Origin: Metarhizium brunneum
Taxonomy: Eukaryota; Ascomycota; Sordariomycetes; Hypocreales; Clavicipitaceae
Length of the DNA stretch: 64,000 nt
NCBI RefSeq assembly: GCF_013426205.1
Contig: NC_089426.1
Span: 3,286,001-3,350,000 of the forward strand
Direction: 5' to 3'
The notes beneath the pieces are model-generated. The model was not told the origin of the DNA and made no database searches. It saw nothing but the letters and a program-made list of their open reading frames with translations. Below are positions 40,985 to 51,521 of this stretch, in pieces. Position numbers and translations under genes: made by a program. Within the stretch, counting starts at the first letter, position 1, and the number at the start of each line of letters is the position of its first letter.

Positions 40985-43302
40985 ATGGCCTCGTCTCGAA
41001 GGGCTATGCAGCTCAACCCAGGTGCTGCCTCGTGGTGTGCAGATGGCTCCCTTTCCGCCGACACGAGGCTGGTTGACAGATTCCATAGCCAATTCCCCGA
41101 TGGCTCCTCCACAAGGCTCGTGCGGCTTGACGAGGTTGCCAATCATCTCGGCATCAAGGCCGTCTATCTCAAAGATGAGAGCACGAGGTTCGGCCTGCCG
41201 TCTTTCAAGATCTTGGGTGCCTCCTGGGGAACTTTTCGCGCCCTGGTCCAAAAACTTGGACTCCCTCTAGATGCAGATTTGGCGGCAGTGAAAGATGCTC
41301 TGGTGCGTTCACCTATTCCCCTGTATGCAGCGAGCGAGGGCAATCATGGCAGAGCTGTGGCTAGGATGGGGTCTCTCCTGGGTGTGCCTGTCGAAATTCA
41401 TGTTCCCTCAGATATGCCATCAGAGACGATGAAACGATTGGAAGAAGAGGGCGCCATAGTTTCCGTCAATGCTGGTACCTATGATGACGCCATGGGCACT
41501 GCTCGAGAAGCTTGCGCGGCAAGAGGCGGTCTCCTTGTGCAGGACTATTCCTTCGATGATTATAAAGAGATTCCCCAGGTGAGATTTCACATCTGCTGTG
41601 TCGGGTATAGTTGTGGTTTTCTAACTCTCACCGTACACAGTGGATAGTGGACGGATATTTGACAATGTTGCGAGAGATTGATGGCCAGCTCAATGGTACT
41701 GAAGCCGATCTTATCATCTCTCCAGTCGGCGTAGGCTCTCTTGCACAAGCAGTCGTCTCGCATTATAAAAGAAAAGCTTGCAAGACAGCCGTCATGACAG
41801 TTGAACCTGACACCGCAGCATGTTTGTATAAGAGCTTACGTGCCAAAAAGTCTGTTGATGTTCAGACATATTCCACTATCATGGCTGGCCTGGACTGTGC
41901 TACCTTGTCGCCCATCGCATGGCCATTGCTGAAATCTGGTGTGGACGCCAGTTTGACCGTGTCTGATTATGAGGCACATCAGGCCTCCCAGTATCTAAAA
42001 TCTCGACACATATCAGCAGGGCCATGCGGCGCTTCACCTCTTGCTGCTCTCCAACGCCTTACAAGGAAGGATATGGCTGACTTGGGCCTTGGACAAGATT
42101 CTGTGGTGGTTCTTCTCTGCACCGAGGGAACCAGAAGTTATCGCATTCCCATGGACGTCTCCGTTGATGGCCCTATCGCATTGACCCAAGCTTTAGTCCG
42201 CATCGACTCTTCCAATCCAGCATTGGGGTCTGTGCCTGGTCCAGGAGAGACTGAGATTGCCCGTTATATTGGCTCTTGGCTTGAACACCGCGATATTGAG
42301 ACTCATTGGATTGAGCCAACCAAGGGACGCCCGTCCATTGTTGGTATTGTTCGAGGTTCAGGCGGAGGCAAGAATTTGATGTTCAACGGGCATATCGACA
42401 CAGTCACAACGCTGGGTTATGATGATGACCCTCTAGGCGGAGAAATCAAGGATGGGAAGCTCTATGGACGGGGAGCCGATGACATGAAGTGCGGAATAGC
42501 TGCTGCCATGTCTGCCCTGGCGGCTTCCAAGGCCCAGGCTCTTCGAGGCGACGTCATATTTACTGGCGTGGCCGATGAGGAAGCAACCAGCATTGGCACA
42601 GAGCAGGTTCTTGAGGCAGGCTGGAGAGCAGACGGTGCCATTGTCAATGAGCCGACTGGCGAAGAAATAATCCACGCGCACAAAGGATTTGTCTGGCTCG
42701 AGGTCGATATTCATGGCCTCGCATCACATGGATCACTGCCTACAGTTGGCATAGACGCCATTACTCGGGCAGGTTATTTTTTGGTCGAACTGGACAGGTA
42801 TTCGCAGAACTTGAGCAAAGGCTGGGCCGATCCTCTCTTGGCTCCAAGTGTCCATGCATCCACAATCAAGGGCGGTGAGGAGGAGTCTTCATATCCAGCA
42901 TTGTGCACTGTGGTGATAGAGCGTCGAACTATTGCAGGCGAGTCTGTCGATTCGGTAACACAGGAGCTTCAAACTATTCTGGACAATCTCGCCAAGTCAG
43001 TCAAGGACTTCAAATATGACTTACGGGTAACTTTTGATAGGGCCCCTTTCAATATTGAGCCCGAACATCCGTTTGCAACACTTGTGGGCGGCGTTACCAG
43101 CGAGGTGCAGGGAAGAAAGACCAAATTCAGCAAAGGACCGTACTGGACTGATTGCGCCCTGCTGGCTGACAAAGACATCCCCGTTCTTCTCTGGGGCCCA
43201 ACAGGTGATGGGCTTCACGGCAAAGAGGAGTGGGTGGAAGTAGCCTCTGTCGAACGAGTGGCCAGAGGATTGAGGATGATTGCACAAAAGTTTTGTAGCT
43301 AG
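40985..43302 (+). CDS. Fusion of diaminopropionate ammonia-lyase (PLP) and M20 metallopeptidase
   Basis: Model join(40985..41578, 41641..43302), 751 aa; the intron 41579..41640 (GTGAGA, ACACAG) is phase 0 and joins IPQ to WIVDGYLTM. Residues 1 to about 370 are a fold-type II PLP enzyme of the diaminopropionate ammonia-lyase/YgeX type: PLP lysine K75 in GLPSFKILGASW, SEGNHGRAVA, and the phosphate-binding loop SPVGVGSLAQA. Residues about 375-751 are an M20 deacylase of the ArgE/DapE/YgeY type with apparently complete metal and catalytic residues: NGHIDTV, GRGADDMKCG, VADEEATS and the final GDGLHGKEEW. Both halves look active. In E. coli ygeX and ygeY are adjacent separate genes, which supports a shared pathway. 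By inference the M20 half frees an N-acylated diamino acid that the lyase half breaks down to pyruvate and ammonia. Confidence 0.9.
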
Positions 43303-43703
43303 GCCCTGGATTCTCGTGTCACCTTCCAGCATATGTCAAGTGGGCTTGCACTCACACGCGTCCAGTTACACGAGGGGTGGCGGGGAAGGAGCAATGGGCA
43401 GATCGGTTGCAGGTCGGGACATTGCATTGGCCAGGTTGATATACATCAAGGTCGGCCTGCATGGCTATGAGTTTTGTGTTTGGTCTAATGATTATGGGAT
43501 AGTCTGCAGTGTCCCTCCTAAATTCAAAGGCCAGTAATGTACGGAGTATGTGGGATCGGCCTCGGTAGCCAACGACCTAATCATGGACCTACGCCAGTCC
43601 AGACTGCCCAAACAGGATATCAATACAATAAACGCCGTTACATGCCGTTAGTAGGACCCTCAAACTCCAAGCTAGAAGAAAGTCATGATGTACAATACCG
43701 CCT
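43303..43703. other. Intergenic between convergent genes
   Basis: About 400 bases of 3' flanking DNA for the fusion gene and the mitochondrial protein gene. A TACGGAGTA copy lies at 43541-43549. No coding signal. Confidence 0.5.
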
Positions 43704-44411
43704 TCATCTTCTGCAGTATTTGACCAAAGCATCGGCTACAAGGCGCCCGAACCGCTCCGGCGACTGTGTTGCGGCTTTTACAGGATCATGTATTGTAATC
43801 CAAAGGGTTCCCCAAACTATGTTGGCCACGCCGTTTTGAGACCCGGGCCGATACCCAAGCGTATGAAGAGCTTCATATACATGTCGCGTCAGTCGTCGGC
43901 GGGTAAGCGTACGCACGACAGCAGACATGCTCCCAACACTAGTGATCATAATCCACATTGGCTCTTGCCACGTTTTCTGGGCATATTTGGCCCGCTTCAT
44001 TGGTGCCAGAGGGTGACCCCGAGGGTCGAAATAGCGGAGGTCGAACGGATGGATGATGTGTCGTGGACTATATGCCAACGTGGCGCTGAAATCTGAGGCA
44101 GCTCGGGATAGCTCAGAGCCTCCGTTGAAGCGGATCATTCGTCCATTGTCGGGTTCGAGGCCATGTTTGAGAAGAAAGTCTCGGTTTTGGGGCGTGGTCA
44201 GGAGCTTGCCATCGGCCTTGACGAAGTTTTTTACTTCTTCAGGTATGAATCTCTTGACGGACTTGGATTTGCTAGGCTGTCGCTTAGCGCTCGGCGGTCG
44301 CATTACACTCGAGGCCGAACGCTGCGTTGATGCGAACAGCCACAAATGAGAGCTCCTAGGCAACGTCGAGCTCGAGACCAGAGGTCGCCAGAAGGCTCTT
44401 GCTATCGCCAT
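43704..44411 (-). CDS. Probable mitochondrial protein of unknown function
   Basis: Single exon, 235 aa. The first 40 residues are rich in Arg, Ser, Ala and hydrophobic residues without acids (MAIARAFWRPLVSSSTLPRS), a typical mitochondrial presequence. A Lys/Ser-rich stretch follows, and then a compact region with RMIRFNGGSELSRAASDF, HIIHPFDLRYFDPRGHPLAP and a hydrophobic EPMWIMITSVGSM segment. I do not recognise the family. The composition and frame are those of a real gene and it probably belongs to a conserved fungal mitochondrial group, but I cannot name a role. It is convergent with the lyase-M20 fusion and divergent from eIF1A. Confidence 0.75.
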   Translation of the reverse strand: MAIARAFWRPLVSSSTLPRSSHLWLFASTQRSASSVMRPPSAKRQPSKSKSVKRFIPEEVKNFVKADGKLLTTPQNRDFLLKHGLEPDNGRMIRFNGGSELSRAASDFSATLAYSPRHIIHPFDLRYFDPRGHPLAPMKRAKYAQKTWQEPMWIMITSVGSMSAVVRTLTRRRLTRHVYEALHTLGYRPGSQNGVANIVWGTLWITIHDPVKAATQSPERFGRLVADALVKYCRR

Positions 44412-45407
44412 GTGAAGTTGAGCTGAAATCCGGCCGCTAGTTTCATCTTTGCCACTTCGAAGGCGAAATGAACAGAGCTGGCGAGGGACGGGCTCGAATT
44501 GGGAAGCTCGTGGCTGGCAAATCGGCTGGAGCAGAAAGGAAGTAATACTAGAATGAGTCGAGAGATTATCATGTGTGACAGAAGGACGTGTCGTCCAACC
44601 AACCAGACGTCACAACATTTGAAAACCGGGCCCACTACGGCGTACTCCGTAGTACCGGCTGCCGTACGTCAGGCACTGACTGGTACGCGCCACAGGATAT
44701 CAACGGCGTTGGTTATGTAAGCGCGTCCCTTCAGTTTTGACCAAGCGTCGCCTCTTCTGCTAGAACGAAACTTATTATTATATTAGAGTAAAAAGTAATT
44801 AGGAGTGAAAGACACACGCGTTAATGGCATGACACTTGGATGCCGACACCAACCCAAGTCATCTCGAAGCCAGCCCATTGTGGACCGGCGGAACACAGAG
44901 TTCTTGGTGCACCCACGCCCACAAGCCAGTAGCCCACAGCCCACATTGTCTGCGCCAATGTGCATGCAGCCCACCATTGAGTCATCGCAGGCGCACGCAC
45001 ACAGAGCCCAACGCCAGATGGCGAAAAATTAATCACGTCCGAAGTTGGGAGGCGGACCAAAGTTGCAGACGGACCTGGGAAGCGGACCAAAGTGATTGGG
45101 AAGGAGCGATTCAAGCTCGGCGTCTGTACATGCACCCAAACACACAAAAATATAAATTCTCCACAGCACCGAGTGCCCGTCCATTCTGAAGTACTAACCG
45201 CCCGGCCTAGTCCTCAAACCTGCCCACTTACTTAAGTAATAAGTCCCCTTCCACAACACTACCGCCACCTTCAGACTTGACACCTCTCGAGCAAAGAACG
45301 TCGCGTCCACACCCCTTGCGCTTCAGCAAACCCCGTCCCGTGCGCGCAGCCGCCAGTCTACAACATCATCTCCATTGTAACGCGCATCACCGCTACCACA
45401 GTCAAAT
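44412..45407. other. Divergent promoter region upstream of eIF1A
   Basis: About 1 kb. It contains a TACTCCGTA copy near 44642, a TATAAATT at 45151-45158 and a TACTTAAGTA palindrome near 45230. From about 45240 it becomes C-rich (leader of eIF1A). No gene is supported. Confidence 0.5.
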
Positions 45408-46215
45408 ATGCCTAAGAACAAGGGAAAGGTGCGTTCACAAAAATAAGTCCGGCCTCTTGCGCTGGTTTTGCCCCGCCCCCGCCATTGTGTGCCGCCGTAT
45501 CTGTGTGCCTCATAGCAGGCACTGATTGCCAATACCCTCAAAAAAACACGCCATGCTGACAGTTATTGCAATAATAGGGCGGCAAGAACCGCAGACGAGG
45601 TACCAAGGAGAACGATGACCAGCGTCGAGAGTTGACCTTCAAGGAGGACGGCCAGGAATATGCCCAGGTTATCAAGATGCTGGGCAACGGACGACTTGAG
45701 GCCCTTTGTTTCGACGGCAGCAAGCGTCTCGCCAACGTATGTAACAATGCACCCAAACACCCGCTCATCAGTCCTCATGCCATGGAGATGGATGTTTGTT
45801 TCAACATCATATATGGATCATGAAATGTTGATTCAGGCAAACATTTCCCGCCACAAAAACCAACATTGCCTCCATTCTATTTCCTCCTTCCATCAATCTA
45901 CCTTACTAACTCGACCTCTTACAGATTCGTGGCAAGATGCGCAAGAAGGTCTGGATCAACCAGGGTGATATCATCCTCCTCTCTTTGCGTGACTTCCAAG
46001 ACAACAAGGGCGATGTCATTCTCAAGTACACTGCCGACGAGGCTCGTTCTCTGAAATCGTATGGCGAGCTTCCCGAGCACGCCAAGATTAACGAAACCGA
46101 CACCTTCGGTCAAGGAGAGGACGGCGAGGCCTACTTCGAGTTCGGTGACGCAGACTCAGATGAGGACTCCGACGAAGATGAGAAGAAGAAGGAGGTCGAC
46201 ATTGACGACATCTAA
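45408..46215 (+). CDS. TIF11: Translation initiation factor eIF1A
   Basis: Model join(45408..45428, 45578..45736, 45925..46215), 156 aa, matching the family length of about 150. The first exon has only seven codons (MPKNKGK); exon 2 gives [15 protein letters not shown] and the start of the OB fold; exon 3 gives [19 protein letters not shown] and the acidic tail ending KKEVDIDDI. Introns of 149 and 188 bases are long for this window, as is common in highly expressed translation genes. eIF1A binds the 40S A site, promotes scanning and 43S complex assembly, and recruits eIF5B through its C-terminal DIDDI-like end, which is present here. Confidence 0.97.
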
Positions 46216-47203
46216 GTCCCCAGTCGTCGTCATCTTGCCGTGCTCATCTCCTCATCGGCAAGACCGCGGAGTTCCGGCTCGCCACCCGGGCTCTACCACC
46301 GTTCACCACATCTCTAGCCCAAAGAAACAACAAAGAGAAGAGAAACAGGGCTGACCACACTTTTTGCCTTTGCCATTTTTCTGTGTACCTCTTTGGGTTC
46401 TCTTTGCCGTCTCAACTTGCGCGCGCGCGGTTTGACTCTGTGTCACGAGTCCTCTTCCAGGTTGACCGTTCCGCCATTCCGCGCTGCGCGTGCGCCGGGC
46501 CGGCTGGGAGTTTGCTCACGGACACACACGCATCTACACTGTCTTCTCTCTCAACCCCTCTGGAAGCGAAAGAAGGAAAAAAAAGGGAGTGTCTTGTTCT
46601 TATAATGTTACTTTATTTTAGCACTTGCACCCTGCCTCTTTTTTTTTATCGATATTTGGTCTCCCTTGGGTCCCGCGACAGTTCTATAGCAGGAGTGGGG
46701 GTTTGGGGACCGCCGTGGTGGGAGAGACGTCACGGCGCGTCCATTTGTCATGTTTCTTTGAAGGTTCTTCAACTTTGTTGTCTTCTTTACAGTTATTATG
46801 AATATGAGCATCATGGCATTCCCTTTATCGCTTGTAGCGGGCCATCAGCAGTCTTTGCATGATAGATCAAGAAATTATGCCAACAAGATGAATCCACGAA
46901 AGCTAATGCCATATATGATCTTGAAGATTATCTGCTTTTTATTCTCCCTTTTGGTTATGTTTGTGTGTGTGTGTGTGTGTGTGTGCTATGTAGAGACCTC
47001 GACCACCGATCGAAGAGCCACATGGTAAATGAATGATAGTTTCCCTCAACACCTCCTATACATGCGAGCTACTGCTCCAAAACTTGCCATGCTCGCAGCA
47101 ACTCGACACTAAACGTGGCATACCACCTCTTCCAGCCCCCGAATACACAGGTCAAGATAATGCGTTATAGTGTCTCCGGATGACATTGTGTAGCGTCGTG
47201 GTC
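46216..47203. other. Intergenic between convergent genes
   Basis: About 1 kb holding the eIF1A and WASP 3' regions. Contains the (TG)n repeat listed separately. ORFs up to 159 codons lie over the eIF1A 3' untranslated region and are not supported. Confidence 0.5.
46962..46985. repeat. (TG)12 microsatellite
   Basis: Twelve uninterrupted TG units in the intergenic DNA between eIF1A and WASP. Confidence 0.9.
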
Positions 47204-49293
47204 TTAATCCCAGTCATCATCATCACCTTCGTCGTCTATTAGATGGTTAGTTTACTGCTACATATAGTACGTGTAGGATAATTCAAAACATACCACTCTT
47301 GGAAACTTTATCCTTTCTCTTTTTCAACGCAGCAGCTAAAGCATCTGCCATGCCGCCGCCGCCGCCAGCAGCAGCAACTGCACCAGCTGGTGGACCAGCA
47401 CCTCCTGAATCCCCACCTGCGCCGACCTGCGCGGCGGATCGGTCTCGGATTTGAGTTCTGTCAATTTTCTTTAAGGACCCAATGCCACCCGCTTTTTGGA
47501 TATCGCCCAGCATGGCAGCTCGACCCTTATCAGCTCCTGCTGAAGGGCCGGCTGGGATGCCAGAAGAGTAGCCTGAGTCGCGGTTTGGTGGTGGGGGAGG
47601 CGGAGGAGGCGGAGGAGGTGCTCCGCTTGAAGATGGCATAGGCGGTGGCAGTGGAGGAGGCGGAGGTGCTGCCGAACCGCTGGACGGCATGGGCGGCGGT
47701 GGAAGAGGAGCATTTGATGATGGTAACGGGGGAGGCGGAGGGGCGCTTGATGAAGGCAGCGGCGGAGGTGGAGGAGCGTTTGATGAAGGCAGCGGCGGAG
47801 GTGGAGGAGCGTTTGACGAAGGCAAGGGGGGAGGTGGAGGAGCGTTTAACGCTGGCAATGGTGGAGGAGGAGGAGGAATGCTAGCAGCAGCGGGAGGAGG
47901 AGGCATAGGTCTTGAACTCGATGGTGGGAGAGGCGGAGGAGCACTACTAGCTGGTGGTACCTTGGGAGGCAACGGCGGAGGTGCAGGAGGTGCTGAGTGA
48001 GAGTCGTTTGCTCGAGGCGGAGGCGGGGGCGGCACCGGCCCGCGACTGGGAGTCGGGGGAGGAAGGCGTTGGCCGGTAAAGGCGGGAGGAACGGAGAACC
48101 TGTGGCTAGAATTCTCGGGTTCAATAGGTGTCTTGGCCGGGCGAGGAGGCGGGGGAGGGCCCGGTACTGATGCTGTTGATGATGAGACCGTCTTCCGCCT
48201 CGGCTGCTCGACATTGGCGAATTTTCCTGCATCTGGCAACGGCGGAGGAGCGTTGAACTTGGGACGTGGAGGAGATGGCGGAGCTGGAGGAGGGCTTGCT
48301 TCTCTTGCTGGTCCATCAGCTTTAGCAGATCGTCTCGGGGCCGGTGGAGGCGGAGGAGCTCCGCGTTTGGTAGACGACGATGATGACGAGACACCACCTG
48401 GAGGGGGAGGAGGTGGTGGTGGTGCCCTAGCACCCTTTGAATCTCCTCCATTTGTAGGCGCAGAAGGCGGCGGCGGCGGCGGCACGGGTGAAGGATTGTT
48501 CAACTTGGCTTGCTCCTGTCGCAAGAAATCGACAATAAACTCTTGATTGTCCTTAATAAAGTCGTCAGTAAGACCTTTCTCAGTAAGGTCCTGTCCAAAA
48601 TGCTCCCTCCACAACGGATCAAAGGCATCCAGCAAAGCAAACTGCGAGGGTTCAATGCCCCCATTCATACTTTGCGAGGACGAAGGCGAGTGGTGAAAGG
48701 GATGGGGCAATAGACTGGGCCTCGTTGATTCTGTTGGCGACGGAGCAGAGGAGTGGCGATGACCAAAAAAGCTTCCCAGCAAGCTGTGCTTGTGGACAGG
48801 TTGCGAACCTCCTCCAAAGGGTGTTGATTTCGTAGCTCGACTTGCGTTCTTTTCTCGCTCATCCATCTTCTTTTTGAACTGCTTGGCCTCCTTTTCGTCA
48901 ACAAAGCTTAATCCGGCTAGGCAGTCTTCGAGTTCAAAAGTGTGGAAAAAGGTACGATCCTGGTTGTAGTGCCATGTGTCGTAGATTTCTTGATCCCAAA
49001 TGACGCCTCGGTTGGTGGGCTGTTCGAATAAATGTATGTCAGTATAGAGGCGACAGCACAACTGAAAAAACATCAGAACATACGGAAATGTCCACCATCT
49101 TAAGCCAGTAGGTGTTGCCAACCAGGTCATTGGCCAGCACGATGGCGCCTTGCATGCCCGAGTAGGTCCATTTTGATCGGTTTGGATATGCGACGTAGAG
49201 TCTGGCGACTCCAACCGCATGGATCTTGTTGGACTGCTTGGGGACGAACCGCTTAACGGTGTCCTTGTCGTCCTCGTTGAGTATCGACGGCAT
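47204..49293 (-). CDS. LAS17: WASP/Las17 actin nucleation-promoting factor
   Basis: Model complement(join(47204..47235, 47294..49019, 49084..49293)), 655 aa. Exon 1 and the start of exon 2 encode the WH1 domain (MPSILNEDDKDTVKRFVPKQ, GMQGAIVLANDLVGNTYWLK, then RGVIWDQEIYDTWHYNQDR). A long proline-rich middle follows, with near-perfect 12-residue repeats of the type APPPPPLPSSN. The C-terminus has a WH2 motif (GRAAMLGDIQKAGGIGSLKK), a second helix (MADALAAALKKRKDKVSKS) and an acidic end DDEGDDDDWD supplied by the last exon of 32 bases. The intron 49020..49083 is 64 bases; a nearer CAG would leave an impossible 22-base intron. By homology it activates Arp2/3 at endocytic actin patches. Confidence 0.95.
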
Positions 49294-50142
49294 GGCGATG
49301 GGAAGGTTGGTCTGCTAATAGGCTTTTCGTCGATGCTGATTACTCGAGCGGGCAACGAGGGAGACAAGACGGCTCTTTAATACTGTGAGGGCGAAGGAGA
49401 GAGACGAGATGAGGACTCATCTGCGAGGCTCTACTATACGGCGTGGGATGACGGTTAGGAATTGGGTCCTGCCGTCATTCGGGGCGGCTGCGGTGGGAGA
49501 TGGTGTTGAAGTGCTGAAGTGGTTGGTCGTGGGCCAGCGGATGCGAGCGGCTACTGGTGCAGTCTGGCGCCTGGCAAAGGCAGCCGTGTAGCCCAACGTC
49601 TGCCTATGGCGGTTACGCCGGGCGGAGACAAGGTGGCTGTTGAAGGATGGCACAATTCCTGATGGTACGGTTCGCAGGAATTGACGTCGCGAGCCGCGTG
49701 AAGTGAGGTGAAGTTGGAGTGAAGACGAGTTCGGTGACAAAGTGTGTCTGGGATGGTACGTCTTTGGCTGGGTGGGTGGGGGGGAGCTGAGCTGAGCAAG
49801 CACTTGTGACTTGGGCACTGTCTGGCGGTTGAGGTCAAGAAGTCAAACTGGTCCACCGGACCTGACGGTGGGCGGTGGAGCTCGGACCAGTTCACGGCTT
49901 GGAGGCCCCGGGAGGGACATGCAGACTCTACCAGACATCTTGGGGCGTACGGAGTGCCCCAGACAAGGAAGGAACCAGACGCAACATTGAACATCGGGCA
50001 CCGCCACGCAAGGCAACACATGTGCATACACTCAAGGGTCAAGAGACGCCTCAGGACTGGCGTCATCAGCTGCACAAATTAAACGTCATCAAATCTCATT
50101 GCGCGGTGCTCCATGTTGTTTTACAATAGTCTTTGGTGCCCT
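49294..50142. other. WASP promoter region
   Basis: About 850 bases between the WASP start and the 3' end of the small gene to the right. A TACGGAGT copy lies near 49948. Short ORFs on both strands are not supported. Confidence 0.5.
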
Positions 50143-50436
50143 CTATGCATTCAACTCCTTCTTTCTCGCCTCGCGCTCTGCCTTGCTGCCCTCCTCGCTT
50201 GGCATATCCTTGGTCAAGGCTGGGCCCGGGTGAGCTTGGTGCGGAGCCACCTTGGGGTCAATACCGTGCTGGACGGGCTGCGTGGTGAACTGCTTCTCCT
50301 GTTGAATTGTTTTTAACATATATACGGCCAGAAAATGACGATGACGCGGGGCCGCAAAGACACTGCACGGGAGGGGGCAACTTACGCTGTCGGAGCTCGA
50401 GGTGGCCTTGTTGACTGCTTCCTTGACCTTATCCAT
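50143..50436 (-). CDS. Small hydrophilic protein, 68 aa
   Basis: Model complement(join(50143..50298, 50386..50436)). The intron 50299..50385 has GTAAGT and CAACAG ends and is 87 bases long. It is a multiple of three without a stop, so the unspliced frame (97 codons) also reads through, but it would insert a Cys/Pro/His-rich stretch between two hydrophilic parts. The spliced product starts MDKVKEAVNKATSSSDS and ends EREARKKELNA. It is highly charged, with no hydrophobic core, so probably disordered. I recognise no function; small proteins of this kind occur widely in filamentous ascomycetes and are often stress-related, which is only a guess here. Confidence 0.7.
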   Translation of the reverse strand: MDKVKEAVNKATSSSDSVSCPLPCSVFAAPRHRHFLAVYMLKTIQQEKQFTTQPVQHGIDPKVAPHQAHPGPALTKDMPSEEGSKAEREARKKELNA

Positions 50437-51521
50437 GGTGACGAATGACGATGCAGGGTCTGGCGTTTGATTGGCGATGGTTTATACCGAGTACGTACTC
50501 TATGTATGTTTCAAATGCAGAATCAGTAGGTCCGGGATCACGGAGTGCTACTAGACAAAGAAAGCAAGAAACTGAAAACGGATTCAAAGGGTTGCAGCGA
50601 GTCTTATTTGTAGTTTTGGAAAGTATGAAACTGGTCCCGCTGCCACCAAACATGCCGATTAATGGATGACGTCGGGCCACCGAGGAACCGTCAAGATGGG
50701 GGGAGGCAACTGGTAGCCATTGGTGCTCAATGCTCAAGTCGCTCCCCTCGAGATACTTGACCGGCGTAAGCCTCTTTGATGGGCTTCGTGGAGCACTACG
50801 TAATGACTGGTCCCAAAGTTGTAGACTCCCATGTGCCCCTTTGTTCCTGCCTGTCGCGTGCTCGGCCTGCACGACATCACCACACAACCAAGTCCTGCCA
50901 CAAACCAATCGGCTCAACTACTTACCCGACCGAGCCTTCTACGGCAGAGCCATGGCTATTGATGTTGAGAGCACGTTTAAGGGGCCTATCAAATGAAGAG
51001 TGTGCCACTCGTGATACAGCCGAGGCCCATTGGTTCGCTAGGTTGTGGGAGGCAACTAGCCACTGCTTCCTGGAAGATGGCGAGATATATCAACAGCGAA
51101 GCGGCAGCTAATGATGCTTTGATTCTTTTCAACTGAATCAAGTTTGGTGTCGAACAGTTTCCCAGAGTTTGCTGCTCGACATCATCTGACCACGGTTTCC
51201 GCCGAGAAAAGACATGGTCAAATACCAAAATATTCACGAATCATCATCATAACTTCACCGAAAATTACGGTACACTTTCTCTAAGAACAAAGAAACAAGT
51301 CCCCCCACCTTTATATTGCTTGCATTCTTGGAACGCCAGTTGTACAACCAACAAAATTGGATTTTCTCGCTTACAGAGTCCCCGTCCGCGTAAAATGGCC
51401 GCCGCTGAATGGCGGCCATCATCACATCGAATGGCTCTAATATTGTCGATAAATTATAATAATAAGTGTATATATACATGGCCATGATACAACGTCTCTG
51501 TCCTTCACCTCTTTGAAAGGC
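50437..51521. other. Divergent promoter region
   Basis: About 1.1 kb between the small-protein gene and the second APH-fold gene. It contains a perfect hairpin ATGGCCGCC / GGCGGCCAT near 51394-51418, and an AT-rich TATATATACAT stretch near 51468-51480, about 45 bases before the APH-fold start. Confidence 0.5.

Noticed and set aside
47846..48451. Leu/His- or Gly-rich ORFs over the WASP proline-rich region
   Set aside because: Frame-shifted or antisense readings of CCN proline codons. The WASP frame is supported by the WH1, WH2 and acidic segments.
49020..49061. Alternative 3' splice site in WASP that would add 14 residues
   Set aside because: It would leave a 22-base intron, too short to be spliced in known fungi; the 64-base intron gives the expected WH1 join.
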